From: Marinobacter litoralis
Lineage (GTDB): Bacteria; Pseudomonadota; Gammaproteobacteria; Pseudomonadales; Oleiphilaceae
NCBI RefSeq assembly: GCF_016427555.1
Contig: NZ_JAELVS010000001.1
Location: forward strand, 124,001 to 188,000
DNA: 64,000 nt
Reading direction: 5' to 3'
Numbering within the stretch: position 1 is the first letter of the stretch; each line of letters opens with the position of its first letter. The translations under genes and the position numbers were made by a program. The notes beneath the pieces are model-generated. The model was not told where the DNA came from and searched no databases. It saw only the letters and a program-made list of their open reading frames with translations. Shown here one piece after another: positions 8,783 to 15,992 of this stretch.

Positions 8783-8894
8783 TCGTTGCGCTGCTTTCCT
8801 GCTCCGCTGACGACCATCCGAACTGGCCCAGCAATAACGGAGCAGCGAAAGCGATCAGCAAGGCCGCAGCAAATGCCGCCATCATCACTTTCAC
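8766..8894 (-). CDS. 42-residue single-span membrane peptide in fdh operon
   Basis: A short ORF starting at GTG 8894, which overlaps the fdhC stop as GTGA, and ending at TGA 8766 inside the tusA-like gene. AAAGGAG lies 7-8 bases upstream. The product begins MKVMMAAFAAALLIAF, continues as an uninterrupted hydrophobic helix to about residue 24, then has a short polar tail rich in Ser, Glu and Ala. Single-span peptides of this kind often stabilise larger membrane complexes; here the likely partner is the FdhC cytochrome b (inference). I do not recognise a named family. Overlaps on both sides strongly suggest it is translated. Confidence 0.65.
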   Translation of the reverse strand: MKVMMAAFAAALLIAFAAPLLLGQFGWSSAEQESSATSVRLD

Positions 8895-10057
8895 GGAACG
8901 TCTCCTTTGCCTTGTTTAGCCTCCACCTCGGCCACCCACAGATCGTGGTGCTGACGCGCCCATTCCACATCCACCTGGCCATTACCCATCGCATCATAGG
9001 CGCCTTCCATACCCACGGTGCCGATATAGATGTGAGCGATAATGGCCAGCATCATGACGAACGCCACGATTGAGTGCCAGATGTTGGCATACTGCATTTC
9101 TTCATGCGGAGTCAGGGCCGTATCAAGCTCGGTTCCAAAGATGCTGTTTATGACGCCGAATGTATCGGAAAACATCGGCATCTGGAACGGGAACAGCAGC
9201 GACAAGCCAGATAGCGAGACCGAAAAACCCAACACCATCACGGTCCAGAAAACGATCTTTTGCCCGGCGTTGAACTTCTTGGCTGAAGGGTGGGATTTGC
9301 TGAAAATACCGCCACCGGCCTTGAGCCACTGCCAATCCAGCTTATCGGGAATGTTATGCGCCACCCACATAACGAAGGTCATGACCAGACCGAGCATAAA
9401 AGCCCAGGAAATGTTGTTGTGTATCCACTTGGAACCGGCGGCCAAAGTGGCAAAAGCTTCGGCCCCGAAAACCGGGATCAGGAAGCTTCGCCCCATCAGC
9501 GTGATGAGCCCGGTCAGCCCTAGCACAATAAACGAACCTGCCAACAACCAATGCCCAAACCGTTCGATGGCTTTAAAGCGCTGGATCGTCACCCCGGACG
9601 GGCCACCCTCGATGCGGATTTTGCCGCGAACGAGGTAAAACACCACTAGCAACGCGATAAACGCCAGAATCGCGCCGCCACCATAGGTGATGATCGGCCC
9701 CTCTCGTAACTCAAGCCATGGCATGCCTCCGTCCTGAATCAGAACATCAGCCGCCGGGCCTCGCATCTGTGTGCTGGCATCAAACTCGTTATAGCGAATG
9801 GATCGATATGTGTCTGAAAGTGACACCCCACCCCGTGTACCTAATTGCTCGGTGATAGGCGCAGCGTTGGCAGGGTCGCCCAGATTTTCAGACCGGAAAG
9901 ACGGATCAACTTTCAGCTGCTGCTGGCGAGCCATGATGTCTTCCAGGGTTTGCGCACCCCCGGTCGCTGTCCGGTCCACCGCAGTTTCGGCCCACGCAGG
10001 GCTGAACAACAGGGCGGCCAGCATAAAGAGAGCGGCCGCCATTAGTTTTGCTTTCAT
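8891..10057 (-). CDS. fdhC: Formate dehydrogenase gamma subunit (cytochrome b556)
   Basis: A 388-residue membrane subunit that passes electrons from the FeS subunit to quinone. A signal peptide (residues 1-23, cleavage after SPAWA) is followed by about 110 periplasmic residues and then the di-haem cytochrome b core: helices near 127-145, FGHWLLAGSFIVLGLTG at about 168-184, WAFMLGLVMTFVMWVAHN, WTVMVLGFSVSLSGL, and IWHSIVAFVMMLAIIAHIYIG. Histidines in FGHW, VAHN, WHS and AHIY are candidate haem ligands. The N-terminal extension makes it longer than E. coli FdnI (about 217 residues) but usual for FdhC of Shewanella-type clusters. Confidence 0.9.
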   Translation of the reverse strand: MKAKLMAAALFMLAALLFSPAWAETAVDRTATGGAQTLEDIMARQQQLKVDPSFRSENLGDPANAAPITEQLGTRGGVSLSDTYRSIRYNEFDASTQMRGPAADVLIQDGGMPWLELREGPIITYGGGAILAFIALLVVFYLVRGKIRIEGGPSGVTIQRFKAIERFGHWLLAGSFIVLGLTGLITLMGRSFLIPVFGAEAFATLAAGSKWIHNNISWAFMLGLVMTFVMWVAHNIPDKLDWQWLKAGGGIFSKSHPSAKKFNAGQKIVFWTVMVLGFSVSLSGLSLLFPFQMPMFSDTFGVINSIFGTELDTALTPHEEMQYANIWHSIVAFVMMLAIIAHIYIGTVGMEGAYDAMGNGQVDVEWARQHHDLWVAEVEAKQGKGDVP

Positions 10058-10104
10058 GAGAGCACTCCAACGGAATCAACAAGAAGCATGCATTGCCTCA
10101 ATCG

Positions 10105-10131
10105 GTTCCGGGGCCCAGAGGCCCCCGGAAC
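10105..10131. other. Intercistronic hairpin fdhB / fdhC
   Basis: GTTCCGGGGCC pairs with GGCCCCCGGAAC (one bulged C) around a short loop in the 86-bp gap between fdhB and fdhC. There is no T-run. It could tune the relative amounts of the subunit messages or protect the upstream fdhAB message from 3' decay; this is inference from position. Confidence 0.5.
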
Positions 10132-10143
10132 ACTCAAGCCAAC

Positions 10144-10752
10144 TTATGCACCCTTTCTCTCGTAGGCTGTGCCCCATCCCCAAGCGCCCGAACCGAATCC
10201 CCGGCTCACCACACGCTGGCGATAGATGTCCGCCACTTCGTTGCCATCACCGGCCAGCAAAGCTTTGGTCGAACACATTTCCGCACACAGAGGCAACTTC
10301 CCCTCGGCGATGCGGTTACGCCCGTATTTGGAGAACTCGGCCGCGGAATGATCCTCTTCCGGACCACCTGCACAGAACGTGCATTTGTCCATCTTGCCCC
10401 GGCTACCGAAGTTACCCGCTTGCGGGAACTGAGGGGCGCCAAAGGGGCATGCGTAGAAACAATACCCGCAACCAATACACAGGTCTTTGGAGTGCAAGAC
10501 GATGCCGTCTTCGGTCTGGTAGAAGCAATCCACCGGACAAACGGCCATACACGGCGCGTCTGAACAGTGCATGCAAGCAACCGAGATCGAGCGCTCGCCC
10601 GGTTTGCCATCGTCGATGGTGACTACCCGCCGACGGTTGATGCCCCAAGGGACTTCGTGCTCGTTCTTACAGGCCGTCACGCAGGCATTACATTCGATGC
10701 AGCGTTCGGCGTCGCAAAGGAATTTTGCGCGTGCTTGTCCTTCAAGTGCCAT
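10144..10752 (-). CDS. fdhB: Formate dehydrogenase beta subunit, four [4Fe-4S] clusters
   Basis: A 202-residue electron-transfer subunit. Four cysteine groups are visible: CIECNACVTACKNE near residue 18, CMHCSDAPCMAVCPVDC near 60, CIGCGYCFYACPFG near 92, and CTFCAGG with CAEMCSTKAL near 122-160. It relays electrons from the catalytic FdhA to the membrane cytochrome FdhC. No signal peptide: like other such subunits it should cross the membrane with the TAT-targeted FdhA. It is 15 bp downstream of fdhA and clearly in the same operon. Confidence 0.94.
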   Translation of the reverse strand: MALEGQARAKFLCDAERCIECNACVTACKNEHEVPWGINRRRVVTIDDGKPGERSISVACMHCSDAPCMAVCPVDCFYQTEDGIVLHSKDLCIGCGYCFYACPFGAPQFPQAGNFGSRGKMDKCTFCAGGPEEDHSAAEFSKYGRNRIAEGKLPLCAEMCSTKALLAGDGNEVADIYRQRVVSRGFGSGAWGWGTAYERKGA

Positions 10753-10767
10753 GGTCTACACCTCCTG

Positions 10768-13653
10768 CTATGCCGGCATGATCGAACACAGGGTCGCTTT
10801 GGTCTCTTGCATCTGCGTGACCGAGTCGTACCCGTATGTTTGAACAACGTTTGTAGATTCACCCAGAACATAGGGGTCAGCGCCTTTCGGGTATTTATCC
10901 CGCAGCGATTTGCCCTCCAGGTGCCCACCGAAGTGGAACGGCATAAAGGCTACGCCCTCACCCACTCGCTCGGTAACCAACGCTTTGACTTTAATGCGCC
11001 CGCCTTCCGGCCCGGTTACCCAGACATCCTTGCCATCACGAATATTCAGGTTGTTCGCATCCCGCGTATTCACCTCAATGAACATTTCTTGCTGCAACTC
11101 AGCCAGCCAGGGGTTCGAGCGTGTTTCGTCACCCCCACCTTCGTATTCGACCAGACGGCCAGAAGTCAGAATGATCGGGAAGTCCTTACTGAAATCCTTC
11201 TTCTGTATCGATTCATACAAAGTCGGCACGCGCCAGAACGTTTTGTCTTCGTAGGTCGGGTAATCTTTAACCAGATCACGGCGCGTCGTATAAAGCGGCT
11301 CGCGATGACGCGGCACGGGATCAGGGAAGTTCCAGACCACAGTCCGCGCTTTGGCGTTACCGAAGGGCGCACACTCGTGCTTGATCGCAACACGCTGGAT
11401 ACCGCCGGACAGGTCAGTTTTCCAATTGGTTTTGGGGCCTGCCACGGCGTCTATTGAGGCACGCTCTTCAGCGGTAAGATCCCCGTCCCAGCCCAGATCC
11501 ATCAGCATCTGCATGGTGAACTCGGGGTAACCGTCCTTGATGTCCGAGTTTTTCGAGTAAACACCTTCGGCCAACAGGTTTTCACCGTTGCGCTCGACAC
11601 CGAACCGGGCTCGGAAGGTCAAGCCACCCTTGGACACCGGCAACGACATATCGTACAGATTCGGTGTACCCGGGTGATTCATCTCCGCCGTACCCCAGCA
11701 AGGCCAGGGCATGCCATAGATATCCCCGTCGCAAGGGCCACCCTTAGCACGAAGGGTGGTTTTGTCGAAGTGGTGCTGATACTTCATGTGCTTTTTCAGG
11801 CGCTCCGGCGATTGGCCGGTGTAGCCAATGGTCCACATACCGCGGTTGAATTCCCGGGTTATGTCTTCAATCACCGGTTCGTCACCTTCGATCGCGATAT
11901 TGCGGAACATGCGATCGGTAAAGCCGAACTTGTCGGCAAACAGCTTCATGATTTCGTGGTCAACCTTTGAGTCAAACAGTGGTTCAACCACTTTTTCACG
12001 CCACTGCAGCGATCGGTTCGATGCGGTTACCGAACCACTGGTCTCGAACTGGGTAGTCGTTGGCAGTAAATAGGCACCGTCTTTACGATCGTGCAGCACC
12101 GCGGAAACGGTCGGGAAAGGATCCACCACTACCAGCAGATCCAGCTTCTCCATCGCTTCCTTCATTTCCAGCATACGAGTTTGGGAGTTGGGCGCGTGGC
12201 CCCATAGCACCATCGCCCGGGTGTTATCAGGCTGGTCGAGGTTTTCCTTAGCCTCCAGAACCCCGTCGATCCAGCGGGACACCGGAATCCCCTTCTCGTT
12301 CATCATGGCTTTGGATTTGCCATTCTTGTCCCAGACGGCAAACCGGCCCTTCAGCCAGTCCGGCTCTTCCTCCCAGACCCGCGCCCAATGTGCCCAAGCG
12401 CCTGCACTCAGGCCGTAATACCCCGGCAGAGTGTCGGCCAGCACCCCAAGGTCGGTAGCGCCCTGCACGTTATCGTGACCCCGAAAGATGTTAGTGCCGC
12501 CGCCTGGCGTCCCCATGTTGCCCAACGCCAACTGCAAGATGCAGTAGGCTCGGGTATTATTGTTGCCGTTAGTGTGCTGAGTACCGCCCATACACCAGAT
12601 CACGGTGCCCGGTCGGTTGTTGGCTAGGGTACGGGCGACACGTTCAAGCTGGGCCCCCGGCGCACCGGTGACACGCTCGACTTCTTCCGGATTCCAGCGT
12701 TTGACCTCTTCACGAATCTCGTCCATACCCCAAACCCGGGTGCGGATGAACTCTTTGTCTTCCCATTTGTTATCAAAGATGTGCCACAGAATGCCCCACA
12801 CCAGCGCAACGTCCGTACCCGGCCGGAAACGGACAAACTCATCCGCGTGAGCCGCTGTGCGCGTGAAGCGTGGATCACACACAATGAGCGGCGCATTGTT
12901 TTCTTCCTTGGCTTTCAGAATGTGCAGAAGCGAGACCGGATGGGCTTCGGCAGGGTTGCCCCCGATCAGGAAAATCGCTTTGGAGTTGTGAATATCGTTG
13001 TAGGAGTTGGTCATAGCCCCGTAGCCCCAGGTGTTGGCTACGCCGGCTACCGTGGTTGAGTGACAGATCCGGGCCTGGTGATCAACGTTGTTCGTGCCCC
13101 AGTAGGCAGCAAATTTCCGGAACAGATAGGCTTGTTCATTGTTGAACTTTGCGCTGCCCAGCCAATAGACCGAGTCCGGCCCGCTCTCGTCGCGGATTTG
13201 TAGCATTTTGTCGCCAATTTCGTTGATCGCCTGATCCCAGGAGATCTTCTGCCATTGGCCATCAACCATTTTCATGGGGGACTTGAGGCGACGCTCGCCA
13301 TGCGCATGTTCACGCACCGAAGCACCTTTGGCACAGTGGGCGCCCATATTGAAAGGGCTGTCCCAACCCGGCTCTTGCCCAATCCAGGTACCATTCTGGA
13401 CTTCCGCCTCGACGGTACATCCCACCGAACAGTGAGTACACACGGATTTTCTGCGAACGATTTGCCCGCCTTCGGTCGAAGGATCCGCAGCTTCAACCCG
13501 CCCCGATGTCAGCGATAAAGCCGCCATGCCCCCCACTGCAACGCCAGAGGCCGCCAGAAACTGGCGGCGGTCCAACGTCTTGGCAGCGAGAGATGAAAGT
13601 AGAGATCCTGCACGGGGGCCTTTCGCAACCCCGTTGGTCTTCTTCCGCAACAT
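10768..13653 (-). CDS. fdhA: Formate dehydrogenase catalytic subunit (Mo/W-bis-PGD, Cys type)
   Basis: About 961 residues. A TAT signal (DRRQFLAASGVAVGG) marks periplasmic export. Then a [4Fe-4S] site (CTHCSVGCTVEAE ... GAHCAKG), and the bis-pyranopterin dinucleotide domains typical of the DMSO reductase superfamily, ending in the C-terminal molydopterin-dinucleotide-binding domain (RLVEYEGGGDETRSNPW onwards). The active-site residue is cysteine, in HQARICHSTTVAGVANTWG, where E. coli FdnG has selenocysteine; no in-frame TGA occurs. The start ATG at 13653 (MLRKKTNG) is preferred over an in-frame GTG at 13701, since it gives a normal TAT n-region. The reaction is formate to CO2 with electrons to quinone. 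Confidence 0.94.
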   Translation of the reverse strand: MLRKKTNGVAKGPRAGSLLSSLAAKTLDRRQFLAASGVAVGGMAALSLTSGRVEAADPSTEGGQIVRRKSVCTHCSVGCTVEAEVQNGTWIGQEPGWDSPFNMGAHCAKGASVREHAHGERRLKSPMKMVDGQWQKISWDQAINEIGDKMLQIRDESGPDSVYWLGSAKFNNEQAYLFRKFAAYWGTNNVDHQARICHSTTVAGVANTWGYGAMTNSYNDIHNSKAIFLIGGNPAEAHPVSLLHILKAKEENNAPLIVCDPRFTRTAAHADEFVRFRPGTDVALVWGILWHIFDNKWEDKEFIRTRVWGMDEIREEVKRWNPEEVERVTGAPGAQLERVARTLANNRPGTVIWCMGGTQHTNGNNNTRAYCILQLALGNMGTPGGGTNIFRGHDNVQGATDLGVLADTLPGYYGLSAGAWAHWARVWEEEPDWLKGRFAVWDKNGKSKAMMNEKGIPVSRWIDGVLEAKENLDQPDNTRAMVLWGHAPNSQTRMLEMKEAMEKLDLLVVVDPFPTVSAVLHDRKDGAYLLPTTTQFETSGSVTASNRSLQWREKVVEPLFDSKVDHEIMKLFADKFGFTDRMFRNIAIEGDEPVIEDITREFNRGMWTIGYTGQSPERLKKHMKYQHHFDKTTLRAKGGPCDGDIYGMPWPCWGTAEMNHPGTPNLYDMSLPVSKGGLTFRARFGVERNGENLLAEGVYSKNSDIKDGYPEFTMQMLMDLGWDGDLTAEERASIDAVAGPKTNWKTDLSGGIQRVAIKHECAPFGNAKARTVVWNFPDPVPRHREPLYTTRRDLVKDYPTYEDKTFWRVPTLYESIQKKDFSKDFPIILTSGRLVEYEGGGDETRSNPWLAELQQEMFIEVNTRDANNLNIRDGKDVWVTGPEGGRIKVKALVTERVGEGVAFMPFHFGGHLEGKSLRDKYPKGADPYVLGESTNVVQTYGYDSVTQMQETKATLCSIMPA

Positions 13654-13739
13654 GTCTCTTACCTCTCTCTTCTTATTCTCTTTATCCGGAGGCGTTATCA
13701 CCCAAGAGCATCACGCAATCTTGAATGAATCACACATCC

Positions 13740-13931
13740 TTAAAAGCGAGCCGATTCGAAATACTTGCGAGTGTGCTCTGTGTCGCGCAGGCCGCGGCTT
13801 TTCGGCGCGTCGTTCTTGACGACCTCAGCTGCGGCGTTGGGTGAAACCGCCATCGCCACGGCTGCCGGAGCTGCAGTGGCGGCCAGTTTCAGGAAACGGC
13901 GACGACTGTTTTCACGTTTCGGGCTATCCAT
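13740..13931 (-). CDS. Small TAT-signal protein of formate dehydrogenase region
   Basis: A 63-residue protein with a clear twin-arginine motif (SRRRFLKLAATAAPAAVAMA) and a short polar tail with DTEHTRKYFESARF. It matches the small 'formate dehydrogenase region TAT target' family (TIGR02811) always found just before fdhA in this cluster type. Its role is unknown; it may be a co-exported assembly factor. The ATG at 13931 is chosen because the family begins just before the TAT motif. Confidence 0.85.
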   Translation of the reverse strand: MDSPKRENSRRRFLKLAATAAPAAVAMAVSPNAAAEVVKNDAPKSRGLRDTEHTRKYFESARF

Positions 13932-13971
13932 AGGCCCCTCCCCATGGGTTAAGGAACCGTGCAGGCTCCGG

Positions 13972-14583
13972 TTACTGTATGGCGAAGGCGTCTGCTTCAA
14001 CGGCCATAAAAGCTCGCCCAAGCGAACCCACCGGCGCGTAGAAGATGGCGCCTTGCGCTTCTTCCAAATCGGTAAAAAACAATCCGGCCCACTTTGCCAG
14101 ATGCGCATCGAAGAAGTTTTTTTGGGAAGCCAGATCGCTGTCGCACGGAAAATCACCAGTAATGATGCCTGCCATGATTTCGCAAAGCGTGCCGATGTGA
14201 TCTTCCGGTTCTTTGATGTCACTACGAGCTCTGATGCCTCGGGCCATCAGGTCGGTTCGCAGTTCGGCAAGGGGTTTCTCGTTCAAAAAACCGGTCAGGT
14301 AATAGCTGGCGTAGGGCAACAGTTCGCCGCGGCCAAGCCCAACGAACAAATTGTTGTACTCGCGTGTGGCATCAAAAGGTAAGGTGCGTTCCGCAAGCGC
14401 GGCCAGCTGTCTGGATGCTGAACCCAAAGGGGTGTCATCGCCTTGCAACAAGGCTAGCCCTTCAAGCAACTCGCTTGAAGGCGGGCTGCCGAGCAAGGTG
14501 CCCAGCAACTGATATATTTGCGCCCTCGCTCTATCTTCATCACTGATAGAACGAGGGCATTGAACCTCAGCTGTGCTAACCAA
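13972..14583 (-). CDS. TorD/DmsD-family chaperone for formate dehydrogenase
   Basis: A 203-residue all-helical protein of the TorD/NarJ type, the cytoplasmic chaperones that hold a molybdoenzyme until its cofactor is inserted and then release it to the TAT pathway. Characteristic features are YQLLGTLLGSPPSSELLE near the N-terminus, the YNNLFVGLGRGELLPYASYYLTG segment, and EPEDHIGTLCEIMAGI, equivalent to the family's E-P-x-D-H motif. The start is TTG at 14583 with AAGGAA 7 bases upstream; no ATG lies at the expected N-terminus. Its presumed client is FdhA, two genes downstream. Confidence 0.88.
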   Translation of the reverse strand: MVSTAEVQCPRSISDEDRARAQIYQLLGTLLGSPPSSELLEGLALLQGDDTPLGSASRQLAALAERTLPFDATREYNNLFVGLGRGELLPYASYYLTGFLNEKPLAELRTDLMARGIRARSDIKEPEDHIGTLCEIMAGIITGDFPCDSDLASQKNFFDAHLAKWAGLFFTDLEEAQGAIFYAPVGSLGRAFMAVEADAFAIQ

Positions 14584-14673
14584 GAGTCGTTCCTTAGCGT
14601 TTATTGTTTGAATTATGTACTACCCATCCTTATAGCCCTGATCCAACACCAACGCAACTTCGCCCTCGAACGC

Positions 14674-15273
14674 TTACTCGAAACGCATTCGGGGACGATA
14701 CTGTTGCGCGATGTCGGGTTCAGGCGCCGCGGCTTCGGGTTCCGCGCCCGGTTTTTCCGGGGCGGGGGCTGCTTCCGCCTCAGCCTTGAGCTTCAGCGGC
14801 TCTGTCTTGGTCTCAGGCTGAACCACATCCGGAGTCGGTGCGGGTGTCTCTGCTTGTTCATCCAGCTTTTTCGATCTATCAATCAGCCCCTGCCCTACCT
14901 TATACAGCGTCTGTGCACCTTTGACGGTGGGGCCTGCGGCGGTGAAGTCCTCGTCATAGTCGTTAAGCCCATCCAGTACCGCCAGCACCGGATTGGATCG
15001 CCAAAGCGATCGCAGCGCTTTTCGGCGAAGGAAGTCCGGGATTTCTTTGCGCATAAACCCGGTCACATCGGTGCCCAGCTCGATGTTGTCCGGATCAGGC
15101 AAACCGTATTTTTCGAGGATTTCCAGCTCCGACAACGCCTCGTTGCGGGCCAACTCCTGTTCCTCCGGAGCAGCTACTGCCTCCGGCGAGGGTTCTTCGG
15201 CCGCAGACAGCTCGGAATTCCGGTCGGCTTGCTTTTTTAGGCGTGACCACCGCTGTAAGCGTGACTCTGCCAT
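14674..15273 (-). CDS. DUF3306 protein of fdh cluster
   Basis: A 199-residue acidic protein. Residues about 1-130 are the conserved DUF3306 region (RLQRWSRLKKQAD, LEKYGLPDPDNIELGTDVTGFMRKEI split by short links, LRRKALRSLWRSNPVLAVLDGLNDYDEDF); the rest is a low-complexity tail rich in Pro, Ala and Glu. Function unknown. It is restricted to clusters like this one, together with DUF3305. The start ATG overlaps the DUF3305 stop as ATGA, and the longer frame upstream is not conserved-looking. Confidence 0.85.
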   Translation of the reverse strand: MAESRLQRWSRLKKQADRNSELSAAEEPSPEAVAAPEEQELARNEALSELEILEKYGLPDPDNIELGTDVTGFMRKEIPDFLRRKALRSLWRSNPVLAVLDGLNDYDEDFTAAGPTVKGAQTLYKVGQGLIDRSKKLDEQAETPAPTPDVVQPETKTEPLKLKAEAEAAPAPEKPGAEPEAAAPEPDIAQQYRPRMRFE

Positions 15274-15851
15274 CACTGCAACCTCGGTTTCTTCATGTTG
15301 GCGGGCGCTCGATAAACGTCGCTTTCCTGGCGAATACGCGGGTCGCCTTTCGCATCTTCGATGCCATCCACCCGGACCTCGTCGCGGCGGCGTTTTTTGA
15401 ACGGTTCTTCGATGTAATGCATGTCGATAAACTCTTTGATCCACGCCGCCAGAGACTCCGGAACCGGCACCGCCTCGACAAGGCTCTCGCCACTATCCAG
15501 AGAATCCAGTGCCTCATGGGCGCTGGCGGTTACGGCGCTGACCACCCATCCCGAAGGAGACTGGCTGCTCGGGTCTTTATCCATGATCACCCAAACGGAG
15601 GGAATCTCCATGTTGAGCGACACCAGATACCCCTCGACATCGGCACGGTACAGTTCCATGGTTACAGTGCCCGCGTGGTAATCAACCACCTCGCCGTCAT
15701 GAACCAGCTCTTTCCAGAACGCCTGCGGTGCCCCCGGGATGATGGCGACCGGCTTCCAGATTTCACGCGCCCAGCGCGTTACACCGGGCGAGCGGCGAAC
15801 CACGGCGCCGACTTGCAACTCGCGTCTCCACTGCTCTGTTCGACTGCTCAT
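15273..15851 (-). CDS. DUF3305 protein of fdh cluster
   Basis: A 192-residue protein of the DUF3305 family (WKPVAIIPGAPQ, YHAGTVTMELYRADVEGYLVS near the middle, then a helical C-terminus with KKRRRDEVR). No catalytic motif is recognised. It is the first gene of the minus-strand operon that runs through fdhABC to the tusA-like gene, has AGAAGGG just before ATG 15851, and is coupled to DUF3306 by a 1-base ATGA overlap. Likely an assembly factor for the formate dehydrogenase (inference from fixed neighbourhood). Confidence 0.85.
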   Translation of the reverse strand: MSSRTEQWRRELQVGAVVRRSPGVTRWAREIWKPVAIIPGAPQAFWKELVHDGEVVDYHAGTVTMELYRADVEGYLVSLNMEIPSVWVIMDKDPSSQSPSGWVVSAVTASAHEALDSLDSGESLVEAVPVPESLAAWIKEFIDMHYIEEPFKKRRRDEVRVDGIEDAKGDPRIRQESDVYRAPANMKKPRLQ

Positions 15852-15992
15852 GACCCTTCTCTTTTGTTATTAACTGACTTTAGTAGGGATCCGACACTTA
15901 ACCAATTGTCCAAATCTAAATGGCTGTGGCATGCTCATGAAGTAAAGCCAATTCGCATACAGATAACAACAACGAAACGGGCTGGATTCCTG
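15852..15992. promoter_or_regulatory. Divergent promoter region of the two fdh operons
   Basis: A 141-bp region between the start codons of the minus-strand fdh operon and the plus-strand ferredoxin operon. It must hold both promoters. I could not assign clear -35/-10 pairs, and there is no TTGAT-N4-ATCAA Fnr/Anr site. A GG...GC pair near 15920 has the wrong spacing for sigma-54. Confidence 0.4.

Noticed and set aside
13060-13090. Selenocysteine codon in fdhA
   Set aside because: The frame has a cysteine codon (TGT) at the active site and no in-frame TGA, so no Sec insertion is needed.
15905-15940. Sigma-54 promoter upstream of the ferredoxin gene
   Set aside because: The GG and GC elements are 9 bases apart rather than 10, and the surrounding consensus is poor.
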